Positions 20,344 through 28,826 are shown, numbered from the stretch's first letter. The stretch is 64,000 nucleotides of DNA from Nocardia arizonensis (GCF_001310275.1 NZ_LGYZ01000065.1:62001-126000), one strand, 5' to 3'. A program made the numbers and translations. The notes: generated by a model from the letters alone, not told the origin.

Positions 20344-21279
20344 TCAGTCACAGGGCACCCAGGACGTGTGACCGTTCTCGTCGCGGCGCACGCGCCCGAA
20401 GGGGACGTCGGCGAAATGGAGGCCGAAGGCGAGGTCACCGCTGTCGGCGAGGTCGTCGACGAGCTCGCGCCGATGCGCCACGGCATCCTCGGGGGCGTAG
20501 TCGGCGGCCGAAATCCAGTCGGGATGCCGGATCTGGACCGGAGAATGGAAGGCGTCGCCGAAGACGACCAGGCGGCGACCGAGCGAGCGCACGACGAATC
20601 CGGTGTGGCCGGTGGTATGCCCCGGCAGGGCGATCGCGCGCACGCCGGGGAAGAGGCGGCTGTGTTCGGTGATGGTGCGGACGCGCGGGGCGAGGACATC
20701 GAGGATCTGCCGGTTCATGAGGCCGCCCCTGGCCCACTCGGGGAAGGTATCGATCATGGCCGGAGTGAGCGACCGCCACCAGTCCCATTCGGTTTCGCGA
20801 ATGTAGTAGCGGGCGGAGTCGAAGGGCGTGGCGGCATCCGAGGGCGCCGAATGCAGGATCCAGCCGAGATGGTCGAAATGCAGATGTGTGATGGCGACGG
20901 CCTCGATGCGGCCGAGTCCGTCGATGCCCGCGAGGCCCTCGAGCAGTGCGCCCGAACGCATTTCGCCCGTCATGTGATTGTCGGGATGGTCCGGCAGGGT
21001 GATCGGCCCCGCGCCCGCGTCGATGAGCAGCGCGCGCCGCCCGCGGCGGACGAGCAGTCCGCCGAGCCCCGCCACGAGGTTGCCGTTCTCGTCGAGATGA
21101 TCGGCGTGCGCCGACCAGTCGTCGTCGGTGGCCGTCGGCAGCCAGCCGCGGGGTTTGAGAGCGACGTAGCCATCGGGGACGTAGGTCAGGCGCAGGAGTC
21201 CGAGCCGGATGGTACGCCGCTGCGGCGGACGACGCAGCCGTTCACCGAGAGCCGTAGCGGTCGAGGATGTTGTCAACAT
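20344..21279 (-). CDS. MBL-fold metallo-hydrolase
   Basis: 311 aa from ATG 21279, with AAGGG 6 bases upstream. The metal-binding motif HLHFDHLG (HxHxDH) is intact, with later ligands in PGHTTGHTGF and FGDAFHSP. It resembles lactonase and hydrolase members of the metallo-beta-lactamase fold. The N-terminal arm (LRLTYVPDGYVALKP) is seen in actinobacterial members of unknown substrate. Quorum-quenching lactonase activity is possible but unproven. Confidence 0.85.
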   Translation of the reverse strand: MLTTSSTATALGERLRRPPQRRTIRLGLLRLTYVPDGYVALKPRGWLPTATDDDWSAHADHLDENGNLVAGLGGLLVRRGRRALLIDAGAGPITLPDHPDNHMTGEMRSGALLEGLAGIDGLGRIEAVAITHLHFDHLGWILHSAPSDAATPFDSARYYIRETEWDWWRSLTPAMIDTFPEWARGGLMNRQILDVLAPRVRTITEHSRLFPGVRAIALPGHTTGHTGFVVRSLGRRLVVFGDAFHSPVQIRHPDWISAADYAPEDAVAHRRELVDDLADSGDLAFGLHFADVPFGRVRRDENGHTSWVPCD

Positions 21280-21400
21280 GACGAGCCCTTCCGATAGTGA
21301 AGATGAGTGTGGCGCAACCACATCGCAGCCGAAGCAAGAATGGCGCCCATAGGTGTCTACTCATATGAAAACAAGCGATGCTAATTCATCCAGCTAGGCA

Positions 21401-21423
21401 CACTGAAGCTATTTCATCCTCGG
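21401..21423. repeat. Left terminal inverted repeat of the IS5-like element
   Basis: CACTGAAGCTATTTCATCCT begins the 23-base left end. It pairs with the reverse complement of 22297-22319, with four mismatches at positions 3, 7, 8 and 11. Confidence 0.75.
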
Positions 21424-21532
21424 TGAGATGCGTTGGGCAGCAACGCGATCGGTGCGGCGTGTCGTCGCCGGATAGGAAGGAGCCCCTGGTAGATCAGCTG
21501 TCGACCAAAACCGCTGTACACCAAGGGCTCCG

Positions 21533-22306
21533 ATGCTGTTCTACCGTTCCACGCTGCCGTTGTCACGTCAGACCCTCACCTATGTCGCCGGACTGATCCG
21601 CCGGCACCGCACCGGGATCGGCTCGGTGTGGCGCAAGCTCGACCCGAGCCGCCAAGCCCTGCTCGTGCTGGCCTACCTGCGCAGAGCCGAGACGTTCAGC
21701 GATCTCGGCGCGGGATTCGAGGTATCGACGACGACCGCGTGGCGGTATGTCGAAGAGACCGTGGAATTGCTGGCCGCCCGCGCGCCGACACTGCGTTCGG
21801 CACTGCGGCGAGCCAAGCGGCGGGGGCACGCCTACCTCGTACTCGATGGCACCGTGATAGCGATCGACCGGGTGGCCGCGGATCGGCCCTATTATTCGGG
21901 TAAGCACCGCCACCACGGCATGAACGTGCAGGTCATCGCCACACCGGACGGAGACATCGCGTGGGTGTCGGATGCGTTGCCCGCCAGCGTGCACGATTCG
22001 AAGGCCGCCTGGATCTGGCAGATCATGCGCGAACTCGAGGCATGCGGGCTGATCGTGTTGGCGGACAAGGGCTATCACGGTGTCGAGGGCCTGATCACCC
22101 CGTACAAGGGACGCGGAAAACCGGAATCACAGAAGCGGGCGAACCGCGCCCACGCGAAACTGCGGGCGCCTGGTGAACGCGCGAACGCGCAGCTCAAATG
22201 CTGGAAGATACTGCACAAACTGCGCTGCTGCCCGCACAAGGCCGGGGCGCTGGTCAAGGCCATCCACGTCCCACAAGAGCGTGAGATTCACACCAGCCGA
22301 GGATGA
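21533..22306 (+). CDS. IS5-family transposase (DDE_Tnp_4 type)
   Basis: 257 aa and apparently intact. The N-terminal HTH is FSDLGAGFEVSTTTAWRYVEE. The DDE residues lie in VLDGTVIAIDR (first Asp), VLADKGYHG (second Asp) and GERANAQLKCWKIL (Glu). The last 15 residues run into the right terminal repeat. Since no frameshift is seen, the element may still be active. Confidence 0.88.
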   Translation: MLFYRSTLPLSRQTLTYVAGLIRRHRTGIGSVWRKLDPSRQALLVLAYLRRAETFSDLGAGFEVSTTTAWRYVEETVELLAARAPTLRSALRRAKRRGHAYLVLDGTVIAIDRVAADRPYYSGKHRHHGMNVQVIATPDGDIAWVSDALPASVHDSKAAWIWQIMRELEACGLIVLADKGYHGVEGLITPYKGRGKPESQKRANRAHAKLRAPGERANAQLKCWKILHKLRCCPHKAGALVKAIHVPQEREIHTSRG

Positions 22307-22319
22307 AAAAGGCTCACTG
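22297..22319. repeat. Right terminal inverted repeat of the IS5-like element
   Basis: The reverse complement starts CAGTGAGCCTTTTTCATCCT and matches the left end at 19 of 23 positions. It overlaps the last codons of the transposase gene. Confidence 0.75.
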
Positions 22320-22402
22320 AATGCACAATAAACCTGCACAGCATCGGAATATTTCGCATCGACGCTTCTACTGGCATGGACATATGGCCTACCCTTGCGG
22401 AC

Positions 22403-22782
22403 ATGCCACGCAAGCGCGCCATACCCGAGCCGTGGGCCTCAGCCATGGCCGCGCGGATATCAACAACCGCAACGAACTCGCCGGCATCCACGCGACCACG
22501 GTCAGCCGGTTGATCGACAACCCCGAGCACCCATCATCGCTCGAACCGATCCGCGCCGTAGCGCAGGCCCTCGAACTCGATGTGCGCGATGTTGCGCATT
22601 GGTCTGGCGTCGCACTCGAACTCGATGAGCCGTTCGTCGCACCGCCGGAGGCGGCCCTCTTGGGACGCGAACAACGCAAGCTCGTCTCCGACCTCATCCG
22701 CGCACTCGCGGCGACGAACCGATATCCACGGCCGCCCTTGAAGATTCAGACCACCGGCATTGTAGTCCTATCCGGCGACTAG
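22403..22782 (+). pseudogene. Frameshifted XRE-type regulator remnant
   Basis: The frame from ATG 22403 begins MPRKRAIPEPWASAMAAR, typical of a phage-like XRE regulator. The HTH and tail continue in another frame (NELAGIHATTVSRLIDNPEH, then AVAQALELDVRDVAHWSGVALELDEPF) to the stop at 22782. A frameshift near 22450-22470 separates them, and the HTH seems short by a few residues. It begins 84 bases beyond the IS right end. Either a pseudogene, or translation starts from a downstream codon and makes only the C-terminal part. Confidence 0.55.
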
Positions 22783-22904
22783 CTTGTTCCACAAGCGGCC
22801 ACCGATGCATGGTTCGGATCGAGAGATCTCTGATGGAACCGAACATGCATGGCCCACGTCTAACCTACTGAGACCAACAACGACCGATAACTGAGAGAGT
22901 GTGC

Positions 22905-23237
22905 ATGGCTGACGATTCATCCGCCGCCAGCTCACCATTTGCGATTGTGCCCGACCATGTTTCGGATGCCGGACAGTACGTGCAGCGGACCGCGCAAACT
23001 CTCGTCAACGGTGTGCGATCGGCCGACGCGGACGTGCAGGGGCTGATGACGAGCTGGAAAGGCACTGCGGCCAACGCCTATGCGGCGGGGTGGGAGGAAA
23101 CCCGCGACGGCGCCCTACAAGTACTCGAGGCCCTGAACACCATGGCTGAACTGCTCGGTGTGGCAGCGGTCGAATACACCAGCACCGACACCACCAACAC
23201 CACCGCGCTGCGGCAATCCTCACTCGATCTCCCGTAG
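22905..23237 (+). CDS. WXG100-family protein (ESX-like)
   Basis: 110 aa from ATG 22905; GTG 22899 is possible. It is a helical hairpin with the central SWKG turn (LMTSWKGTAANAYAAGWEET), the hallmark of type VII secretion substrates. It is the first gene of a four-gene module: a second WXG100 protein, a toxin and a candidate immunity protein follow. Such pairs form a heterodimer that delivers the toxin to an ESX secretion system, which is not encoded here. Confidence 0.85.
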   Translation: MADDSSAASSPFAIVPDHVSDAGQYVQRTAQTLVNGVRSADADVQGLMTSWKGTAANAYAAGWEETRDGALQVLEALNTMAELLGVAAVEYTSTDTTNTTALRQSSLDLP

Positions 23238-23270
23238 CTGATTCCGCGTAACCGAGCAGGACTGTGGCAC

Positions 23271-23561
23271 ATGAGGTATCAGGTCGATCTCGACCACCTG
23301 GACGACGTAACCACGCGCATCGGCGGACTGAACGATTTCCTACGGGAATCACTGCGCGAGATCGATGAACGCATGGCCGCGATGCAGAAGAGCTGGAACG
23401 GCAACGCCGCCGACAAGCAAGCCGAAGCGCACCGGGAATGGGCTACTGCGGCGCAAGAGGTTCGGGAGGGGATCGAGGCCATGCAGGCCGCGGCCCGTAC
23501 CGCGCACACCGCCTACAACGACGCGGTCACCGAGAACCTGCGCGCTCTGGGCCGCTCGTGA
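23271..23561 (+). CDS. WXG100-family protein, second partner
   Basis: 96 aa, the standard WXG100 length. It forms an amphipathic helix, then the turn KSWNGNAAD, then a second helix (AHREWATAAQEVREGIEAM). It lies 33 bases after the first WXG100 gene, and its stop overlaps the toxin start by 4 bases (GTGA), so the three are translationally coupled. It probably dimerises with the upstream WXG100 protein or the toxin's N-terminal domain. Confidence 0.88.
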   Translation: MRYQVDLDHLDDVTTRIGGLNDFLRESLREIDERMAAMQKSWNGNAADKQAEAHREWATAAQEVREGIEAMQAAARTAHTAYNDAVTENLRALGRS

Positions 23562-25018
23562 CCGTTCTCGATGTCGACACCAGCGTCTACTACGACGCCG
23601 GTAACAAGCTCGTCTCGCTTGCCGCCGACTGGTTCGCATCCGTTGATTCGTTCTGGCCGACCTTCAACCAATGCCAGGCCATGACCGGGTCCTACGACGA
23701 GGCCACGAAATGGGCCAAGACCTACGACATGCGCGCCGAAGAGCTATTGGACATGTCCAACGACCTCGCCGAAGCGGTGCACGCCTACGGGTGCGTGTTG
23801 TTGGAAATCGGCTACAACCACGCCGTTGCCGAATACAACGCGACGGTCGGCACCGATACCCCGGCGCCGGATAAGCCGGCCACCCCCGGCCCCGTGGCAT
23901 ACCTGTGCCGGGTGCCGCTGCCGAGCGCCGGAGGACCCGGCCAGGGCCTGATCGATGGCGGTGTGAAACTGGCCGAAGCCATCGGGATCACCATCCCGGA
24001 CGGGAATGTCGATCTACTCGCGCGCGCCGCCGACACCTGGACCAAGATCGCCGACGCCGGACCGGTGGCAAAGATGGCGGGGGAGTTGGAACGGGTCGCC
24101 TGGTCGTTCGAGGCGATTGTTAGCCCCGAATACGATCACATCGATGAAGATTTGCGCGCCCTGCGTGACGCCGCCCTGACCACCACCGCCGCGTTCTATG
24201 AACTGTCCGCCAGCGCGAAAGACCACCACGACGGCCTGGTCGAGCTGCGCGAAAACATGAAAAAGGTCCTCGAGGATCTGGGCGAAGAGCTGCTCAAAGA
24301 GCTGCTCATCACCGTGGCAATCGCCATCGCGGCAAGCGTGGTGACCTTCGGTATCGGCGCCGCCGTGGCCAGCGCGCGTGTCGTGGCTATTGCCGCCCGA
24401 TTCGCACGCCCGATTCGCGCGCTAATCGATGCTTTCAAGGCCGCCCGACTCGGCAAAGGGGTGAAGTCGGAACAGACCCTTGCCAAACATGCCAAAGAAC
24501 TGAAACGCATCAAGGGTTTGAAGGCCAAGGCGACGCCGAAGGTGGAACCGAAAACGGCACCGACACAGTTCGCCGGTGAAATGTCCACCGAGGAACGATG
24601 GGTGCTGACCCGCGGCCCCAGCCGGGACCTGATTCGCGGGCTGCGTGAAGGGAACCTCACCGCCGATCAGCAGGCCGAAGCCCTCCGAATCAACGTCGCA
24701 CTGGACAAGCTACCCCCGTACCAAGGCCCGGTGACCCGGCATATTCAGATGACGCCCGAGGAACTCGCCCGATTCCAGCCCGGAGAAGCAGGGCCGGTGA
24801 ACGGGTTCATGAATAGTTCCAGCCGCGCCGGTAACGAACTCATGACCAACAGCACGAACACCGAATTCCAGATATTGAGCAAGAGCGGGCGACAAGTCCA
24901 CGACTACGGGGGGACTCCCGACGAAGTCATGTTCAAGACGGGAACCGAATTCTACTGCAAAAGCAAAGTGACCGATCCACAAACGGGTCGCACCATTATC
25001 ACGCTGATCGAACCATAG
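23558..25018 (+). CDS. Type VII secreted polymorphic toxin with ADP-ribosyltransferase C-terminus
   Basis: 486 aa from GTG 23558, coupled to the WXG100 gene. The N-terminal 220 residues are a helical WXG/LXG-like trafficking region; a hydrophobic Ala/Val segment lies near 245-285. The C-terminal 125 residues match the ADP-ribosyltransferase toxin layout: Arg394 (VTRHI), the Ser-Ser-Ser motif at 420-422 (GFMNSSSR), then PDEVMF with Glu456 and KTGTEFYCKSKV. The residue two before Glu456 is Pro, not Gln/Glu, so R-S-E holds but ExE does not. It would ADP-ribosylate a target in a rival cell. Activity is inferred from motifs only. Confidence 0.75.
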   Translation: MTVLDVDTSVYYDAGNKLVSLAADWFASVDSFWPTFNQCQAMTGSYDEATKWAKTYDMRAEELLDMSNDLAEAVHAYGCVLLEIGYNHAVAEYNATVGTDTPAPDKPATPGPVAYLCRVPLPSAGGPGQGLIDGGVKLAEAIGITIPDGNVDLLARAADTWTKIADAGPVAKMAGELERVAWSFEAIVSPEYDHIDEDLRALRDAALTTTAAFYELSASAKDHHDGLVELRENMKKVLEDLGEELLKELLITVAIAIAASVVTFGIGAAVASARVVAIAARFARPIRALIDAFKAARLGKGVKSEQTLAKHAKELKRIKGLKAKATPKVEPKTAPTQFAGEMSTEERWVLTRGPSRDLIRGLREGNLTADQQAEALRINVALDKLPPYQGPVTRHIQMTPEELARFQPGEAGPVNGFMNSSSRAGNELMTNSTNTEFQILSKSGRQVHDYGGTPDEVMFKTGTEFYCKSKVTDPQTGRTIITLIEP

Positions 25019-25028
25019 GAGACACCCC

Positions 25029-25343
25029 ATGCCGGAACCAGACGCGGAAAAAGTCGGCCGCTTCACCTTCTACAGTCGCGAAGAATCGGAAGCGCGAGGC
25101 TTGATCCCCTCTGATGAAGAACTAGCGCGCGCTGACGAAATATTTGCCGCATTCAACGAGAAACGCCGCAATGCCCCGCCCGAACCTGCACAGTCCCCCT
25201 CACTCGGCCTGGGGGAACGCTGGGGGGTCGACAGCCTGATCGGCACCGAATTCGAAGGCTGGACCCGCGACGCGAACGGCCAGTGGTACGACAAGGACGG
25301 CCACCCCACCAGCCACGACCGCGACGCCAACCCCGGCAACTGA
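25029..25343 (+). CDS. Candidate immunity protein for the ADP-ribosyltransferase toxin
   Basis: 104 aa, starting 10 bases after the toxin stop with AGGAGA in the gap. It is acidic and Glu/Asp/Asn-rich, with no membrane segment. The Trp-rich C-terminal half (EGWTRDANGQWYDKDGHP) could form a small beta fold. Position right after a polymorphic toxin and before a strong terminator is the usual place for its antitoxin. No family is recognised; the role is inferred from context. Confidence 0.6.
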   Translation: MPEPDAEKVGRFTFYSREESEARGLIPSDEELARADEIFAAFNEKRRNAPPEPAQSPSLGLGERWGVDSLIGTEFEGWTRDANGQWYDKDGHPTSHDRDANPGN

Positions 25344-25368
25344 GCCGCAGTCAGCGCCTAGCACAGGA

Positions 25369-25394
25369 CGGCGGGCCGTTCGGCCCGCCGTTTT
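25369..25394 (+). terminator. Intrinsic terminator of the toxin-immunity operon
   Basis: A perfect 9-bp stem (CGGCGGGCC / GGCCCGCCG) with a GTTC loop is followed by TTTT. It lies 26 bases after the immunity gene stop. Confidence 0.85.
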
Positions 25395-25439
25395 CGCGTC
25401 CTGACCAGGGCGACCGTGGCGGCGCCCAGTCACCTCGTC

Positions 25440-25800
25440 CGGCCCGAACCCCCAGCCACGGCAGCGAGCACAACGTCACCGCCATCCCGAGCCGGACCAC
25501 CGGCCCCGACCCGCGACGAACGCCAGATCCACTACAACCGCGCCGTCTACCACATCGCCAAGCTCACCGACCTCGCAAAAGCCAGCCCCGTGGGCAGATC
25601 TCATGGCCGCACGGCACCGCAAAACCCTTGTGGTCTGCGGCAGTTGCCACGCAGCCATCCACGGCAAGAAATCTGTCCCAGCACTCACGGAATAGTCACT
25701 GGAGAGCGACGTGCGGTGAAAGTCGCATGCGTCGTTCGGGCTGGGGCCGTGGGAAAAGGACCTGCTCAGCAGGCACCTCGCCGACGGCCCACCAGTACTT
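25440..25800 (+). mobile_element. Group II intron remnant (maturase C-terminus and 3' RNA)
   Basis: Fragments of a group II intron-encoded protein remain in shifted frames: VYHIAKLTDLAK, then DLMAARHRKTLVVCGSCHAA, the C-terminal HNH endonuclease region, ending at a TAG at 25693-25695. Just after it, GACGTGCGGTGAAAGTCGCA and following bases form the hairpin usually found downstream of such reading frames. The reverse transcriptase domain and the 5' half are missing, so this is a dead 3' fragment. Confidence 0.6.
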
Positions 25801-25898
25801 TGTGGCACGGGCTGGCGCAGGCAGCCGAAAAGGTGGTCGCCGCACACTCGAGCTGCTGGGCCGCCGCCGCCCCGAAGCGGCAATCACTGGTCCGGGAG

Positions 25899-26622
25899 AA
25901 AAGCACCATCGAACGCTGGCGTGCCGTCCACGGCCTCCTCGACCAAGGGGTCGGATTGCTGGATTGCTTACGACGACTGGGACTTTCGCTGAACACGATG
26001 AAACGCTACTCCCGGGTCCCCGAACCGCAGCGGCTACGCCGCCCACCCCAGTACCGGGCCTGCCTGGTCGACCCCTACCGCGACCACCTACGCGCCCGCC
26101 GCGCCGCCGAGCCCGGCGTCCCGGTGCTGCGGCTGCTCGCCGAGATCACCGCACTCGGCTACACCGGTGGCCAGAACCTGCTCTACCGCTACATCAACCA
26201 GGCACGACTCGACGGCGACCGGATCACACCGTCGCCACGGCGGGTGACCCGCTGGATTCTGACCCGCCCGGAGACAACCTGCCCGCCGGACGACGCGCTC
26301 ATCTCGATGAACTGCTGGCCGCCTGGCCGGAGATGACCGCGCTGGTCGAGGTGGTGCGCGAGTTCGCGCAGCTGATGACCGAACACCGCGGAGCCGACAT
26401 CGACGCCTGGATCAAACAGGTCCGCGAGGCCGGGCTAGTCGAACTCGAACCGTTCCTCACCGGGCTCGACCAAGACCACGACGCCGTCGTCGCCGGACTC
26501 ACGCTGCCCTACAGCAATGGCCCCACCGAAGGCGTCAATACGACAAAACGAAGCTGATCAAACGCCAAATGTACAGGAGCGCAGGGTTTCCCCTTCTCAG
26601 GCATCGAATTCTATTGGGATGA
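25899..26622 (+). pseudogene. ISL3-family transposase remnant
   Basis: The middle and C-terminal parts of an ISL3-type transposase are present in three frame pieces: IERWRAVHGLLDQGVGLLDC onward, then HLDELLAAWPEMTALVEVVR to PYSNGPTEGVNT, then KLIKRQMYRSAGFPLLRHRI at the end. Frameshifts lie near 26290 and 26545. The N-terminal zinc-finger domain is absent. It cannot encode a functional enzyme. Confidence 0.75.
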
Positions 26623-26625
26623 GAC

Positions 26626-26835
26626 ATGATTTGGCGCTACCACCGAAAGTGGGACAGAGCCGTTAGCTTGACAGACCCATCCGACATCGGTGTGGCTGCC
26701 GCACAACTGGGCAACACCGAAGAGGTCACCCGCCGCCACTACGTCCAACGCACTCACCGCGGGCCGGACGCACGGAGCCGGTTCGACGCCTTCGCTCTAC
26801 CCGAGGAACGCAGCCCCACCGCACAGACCGACTGA
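26626..26835 (+). pseudogene. C-terminal fragment of a tyrosine integrase
   Basis: About 45 residues (DIGVAAAQLGNTEEVTRRHY and following) match the end of a phage-type integrase, including the tyrosine nucleophile in RRHYVQRT. The rest of the gene is gone, apparently interrupted by the ISL3-like remnant. It lies 185 bases from the displaced tRNA 3' end, so it may be a relic of an earlier element in the same tRNA site. Confidence 0.65.
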
Positions 26836-26875
26836 ACACAGCCGAACACCACCGAAGAACAACGACGTAGCAAAC

Positions 26876-26919
26876 CGGCGGCTTCCGCTGATTCACCTCC
26901 TGACCAGCGGAAGCCGCCG
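26876..26919. terminator. Perfect 15-bp inverted repeat, terminator-like
   Basis: CGGCGGCTTCCGCTG (26876-26890) is repeated in inverse orientation at 26905-26919 around a 14-base loop. No run of T follows on either strand. It lies between the integrase fragment and the left attachment repeat and may be a rho-independent-like terminator or a transcript-end structure. Confidence 0.5.
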
Positions 26920-27019
26920 CACGACCAACAAGAAGATTCCAGTTGAAAATGACGAGTAAATGTCGACCTGGGCGGTTTCGCCCGTCTCAGAGCACCACCA
27001 CAAGCCTCTGACCAGCAGT

Positions 27020-27065
27020 TTTGTGGGGCGGGCGGGGCTCGAACCCGCGACCAATGGATTATGAG
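27020..27065. repeat. Left attachment repeat (attL), tRNA 3' fragment
   Basis: 46 bases identical to 41945-41990, from TTTGTGGGGC through GGATTATGAG. It corresponds to the tRNA from the anticodon loop to the acceptor end. It diverges at once on the element side, so this copy cannot encode a complete tRNA. Confidence 0.9.
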
Positions 27066-27125
27066 ATCAAACACTCTCGGCGCTGTGCTTACCAGTGAAG
27101 AACCTGCATGTCAGAGAGCATTTCA

Positions 27126-27137
27126 CCATAATCTATT
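27126..27137. promoter_or_regulatory. Left candidate integrase arm-type site
   Basis: CCATAATCTATT occurs here and again, same orientation, at 41867-41878 near the other element end. AT-rich repeats flanking both att cores are typical arm-binding sites of tyrosine integrases. The call rests on position and identity only. Confidence 0.4.
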
Positions 27138-27164
27138 GGTCACAACTGTCCCTCTGATGAACGC

Positions 27165-27683
27165 TCAACTCCAAAACTTCGACCAGTCGCCATCCCTTAA
27201 AAAGCGTACGAAGGCGACATCGTCTAGTTCTTCCACCCACTGCGGGGGGCAGTCCTGAACTAGCAAATCAACGGGAAAGCCCGCAGCCCGTGGTCCTTTC
27301 ACGACATCAGGCGTCTCAAGCGCAACGGCCATCACATGCGGATTCCTCGCGCCAACTGCACGTGCAACTGCCGAGTTCGTGAAACCCGAGTAGGCGTACA
27401 GGATTCCACGATCAGCGCCGACATCCAACAGCTTTCCAACGAACTGGTCGACGACACCGATATCTACCGGACGGCGGTGTCGTTTGCACTCAACCACCAC
27501 AGTGATCTCAAGACCAACCATCGACCCCTGCACCAACACATCAATCTGACGGCTTGCACCACTAAGGTCGCCGCGGATAGCAACGTCGTGAACGACGCTC
27601 GCGTCCCCGTCCATGGCCGCCAGCAAGGTAGCGACCGACTCTTCGTATCGACGCCAGAGTCGTTCCGTTGCGTCGAGCCCCAC
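27165..27683 (-). CDS. Mrr-like PD-(D/E)XK restriction endonuclease
   Basis: 172 aa from GTG 27683, with GGAG 4 bases upstream. The nuclease core reads RQIDVLVQG (catalytic Asp), then VVVECKRHRRPVDIGVVDQF (E-x-K), followed by the helix typical of Mrr-cat domains. It lacks a separate DNA-binding domain. It lies right inside attL, transcribed toward the chromosome, the usual place for cargo. A role in restricting foreign DNA or competing elements is likely; specificity is unknown. Confidence 0.75.
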   Translation of the reverse strand: MGLDATERLWRRYEESVATLLAAMDGDASVVHDVAIRGDLSGASRQIDVLVQGSMVGLEITVVVECKRHRRPVDIGVVDQFVGKLLDVGADRGILYAYSGFTNSAVARAVGARNPHVMAVALETPDVVKGPRAAGFPVDLLVQDCPPQWVEELDDVAFVRFLRDGDWSKFWS

Positions 27684-27953
27684 TGCTCCATACCCCCTAC
27701 CCCTGGATACCGTCTTACCTGGATGCGGCGACTGCCTGATGGCCTGATCAACGCCGTATAGGTATACGCCAACGTCAATTCCTCAGCATCTCGACTCGGC
27801 CCCGGTACGCGATGCCGCGTACAGCTCCAGGGCTGTTGATCGGATCCCTGTGTGCCCTGGCCCCTCTGGGCGGTCTGCCCCGCGGCGAGCGGTGCTTTTA
27901 CGCGCCCTCCAGGGCGCGCGGCTGTTCGGGTTCGGAGCGCGTTCGGTTGGGAC

Positions 27954-28115
27954 TGTGTCTGTTCCCTCCGGTTTGGCCTGGGGCTGTCAGATCACACGGT
28001 TGCCGGGCGTCAAGGGTGGCGCTTGCGCCATCGGCTTGCCGACGCCGCAGGCGCCCTTGATGTTCGGTGACCGTGTGATAGCCCCGTTCAGGCCCAACCG
28101 GAGGGAACAGACACA
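27954..28115. repeat. Large imperfect inverted repeat IR1
   Basis: Arms of about 65 bases face each other around a loop of about 30 bases. The outer 20 bases (TGTGTCTGTTCCCTCCGGTT) are a perfect match; inner blocks ATCACACGGT and TCAAGGG also match with small offsets. The whole could extrude a long cruciform or act as a hairpin RNA. Confidence 0.75.
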
Positions 28116-28311
28116 CCCGCGCGCAGACCCGCGCGACCACCGGTCGCGGAACCCCGAACCCACCGCACACGCGCCACAACTCACGACCTACGCCAACCGC
28201 GTGCAGTAGACCGCAGCCTCCACAACATGACGCCACCAACCACGCCGTATCCCAAAGCACCACGCCCGCAAACTTTCCGATAACCACCCAACGCAACCAA
28301 TGTCTTTTTCA

Positions 28312-28494
28312 CTCAACCACCACCCCAACCCACCCTCACTCTTTTTTTGATTTCTGATTGCTCCCACCCCCACCCCTGTCCGACATCTCGTGCACACGAA
28401 GTGGGTATGAGATGTCGGACAGGGGTGGGGGTGGGAGTGAGCAGAAATCCCGCTCTTAACCGCAGCTCACGGGCGGGTTGGGGTGGTGGTTGAG
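28312..28494. repeat. Compound inverted repeat IR2
   Basis: The inner arms are 29 bases and perfectly complementary (28361-28389 and 28409-28437, core CCTGTCCGACATCTC) around a 19-base loop. The outer 20-base arms (28312-28331 and 28475-28494) are also perfect, with partly paired spacers that include a run of seven T. The predicted hairpin would be very stable. Confidence 0.85.
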
Positions 28495-28634
28495 TGCGGC
28501 TGAAGCTGTTCCATGCGTGGAACAGTTTCCGCGTAGTTCTTCGCTGGGCTTTTGCTGCCTCGTTTGCCGAGATCGGGACGTCGAGATCTACCGCCGAATC
28601 CACGGCGGGATGCCCTTCCTCGGCCGGATAGTCT

Positions 28635-28729
28635 GAGTCCGGATCGCTGCTCGTTCAAGGGCGCTCCGATGTCGCGTCGGCTACGCCGATGGCCTTCGGC
28701 CACCCTTGAGCGACCAGCGATCCGGACTC
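28635..28729. repeat. Inverted repeat IR3
   Basis: Arms of 27 bases (28635-28661 and 28703-28729) match at 25 positions, beginning GAGTCCGGATCGCTG, around a 41-base loop that contains its own short palindrome (GGCCTTCGGCC). Confidence 0.8.
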
Positions 28730-28794
28730 GTTTCGCCTTCGGAGGAAGGGCCAGGGGAACAGTCGGGGAAGACGAGACCGGCTGAAGACACGAC

Positions 28795-28826
28795 GAAGCC
28801 CCGGCCGAGATTTCGGCCGGGGCTTC
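28795..28826 (-). terminator. Terminator hairpin of the transfer operon
   Basis: A perfect 14-bp stem (GAAGCCCCGGCCGA and its complement) with a 4-base loop lies 16 bases after the stop of the last gene of the minus-strand operon. The T-tract is weak. Confidence 0.7.

Larger units (their letters stand above)
21401..22319 (+). mobile_element. IS5-like insertion sequence with imperfect terminal inverted repeats
   Basis: The element of about 0.92 kb holds one transposase gene. Its ends are 23-base inverted repeats (21401-21423 and 22297-22319) matching at 19 of 23 positions, with the inner half TTTCATCCTCGG identical. No clear target duplication is visible in the flanks, so the exact insertion boundary, or an adjacent deletion, remains open. 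Confidence 0.8.

Noticed and set aside
27016..27065. Second tRNA gene at the left element end
   Set aside because: Only the 3' 46 bases match; the D-arm and 5' acceptor are absent, so it is an attachment remnant.
27336..27761. Plus-strand open frame opposite the Mrr-like nuclease
   Set aside because: It is Thr/Arg/His-rich shadow sequence without a motif; the minus-strand frame has RQIDV and ECK.
28312..28494. CRISPR repeat or transposon ends
   Set aside because: Only one inverted pair is present, with no transposase or repeated units; a single large hairpin explains it.
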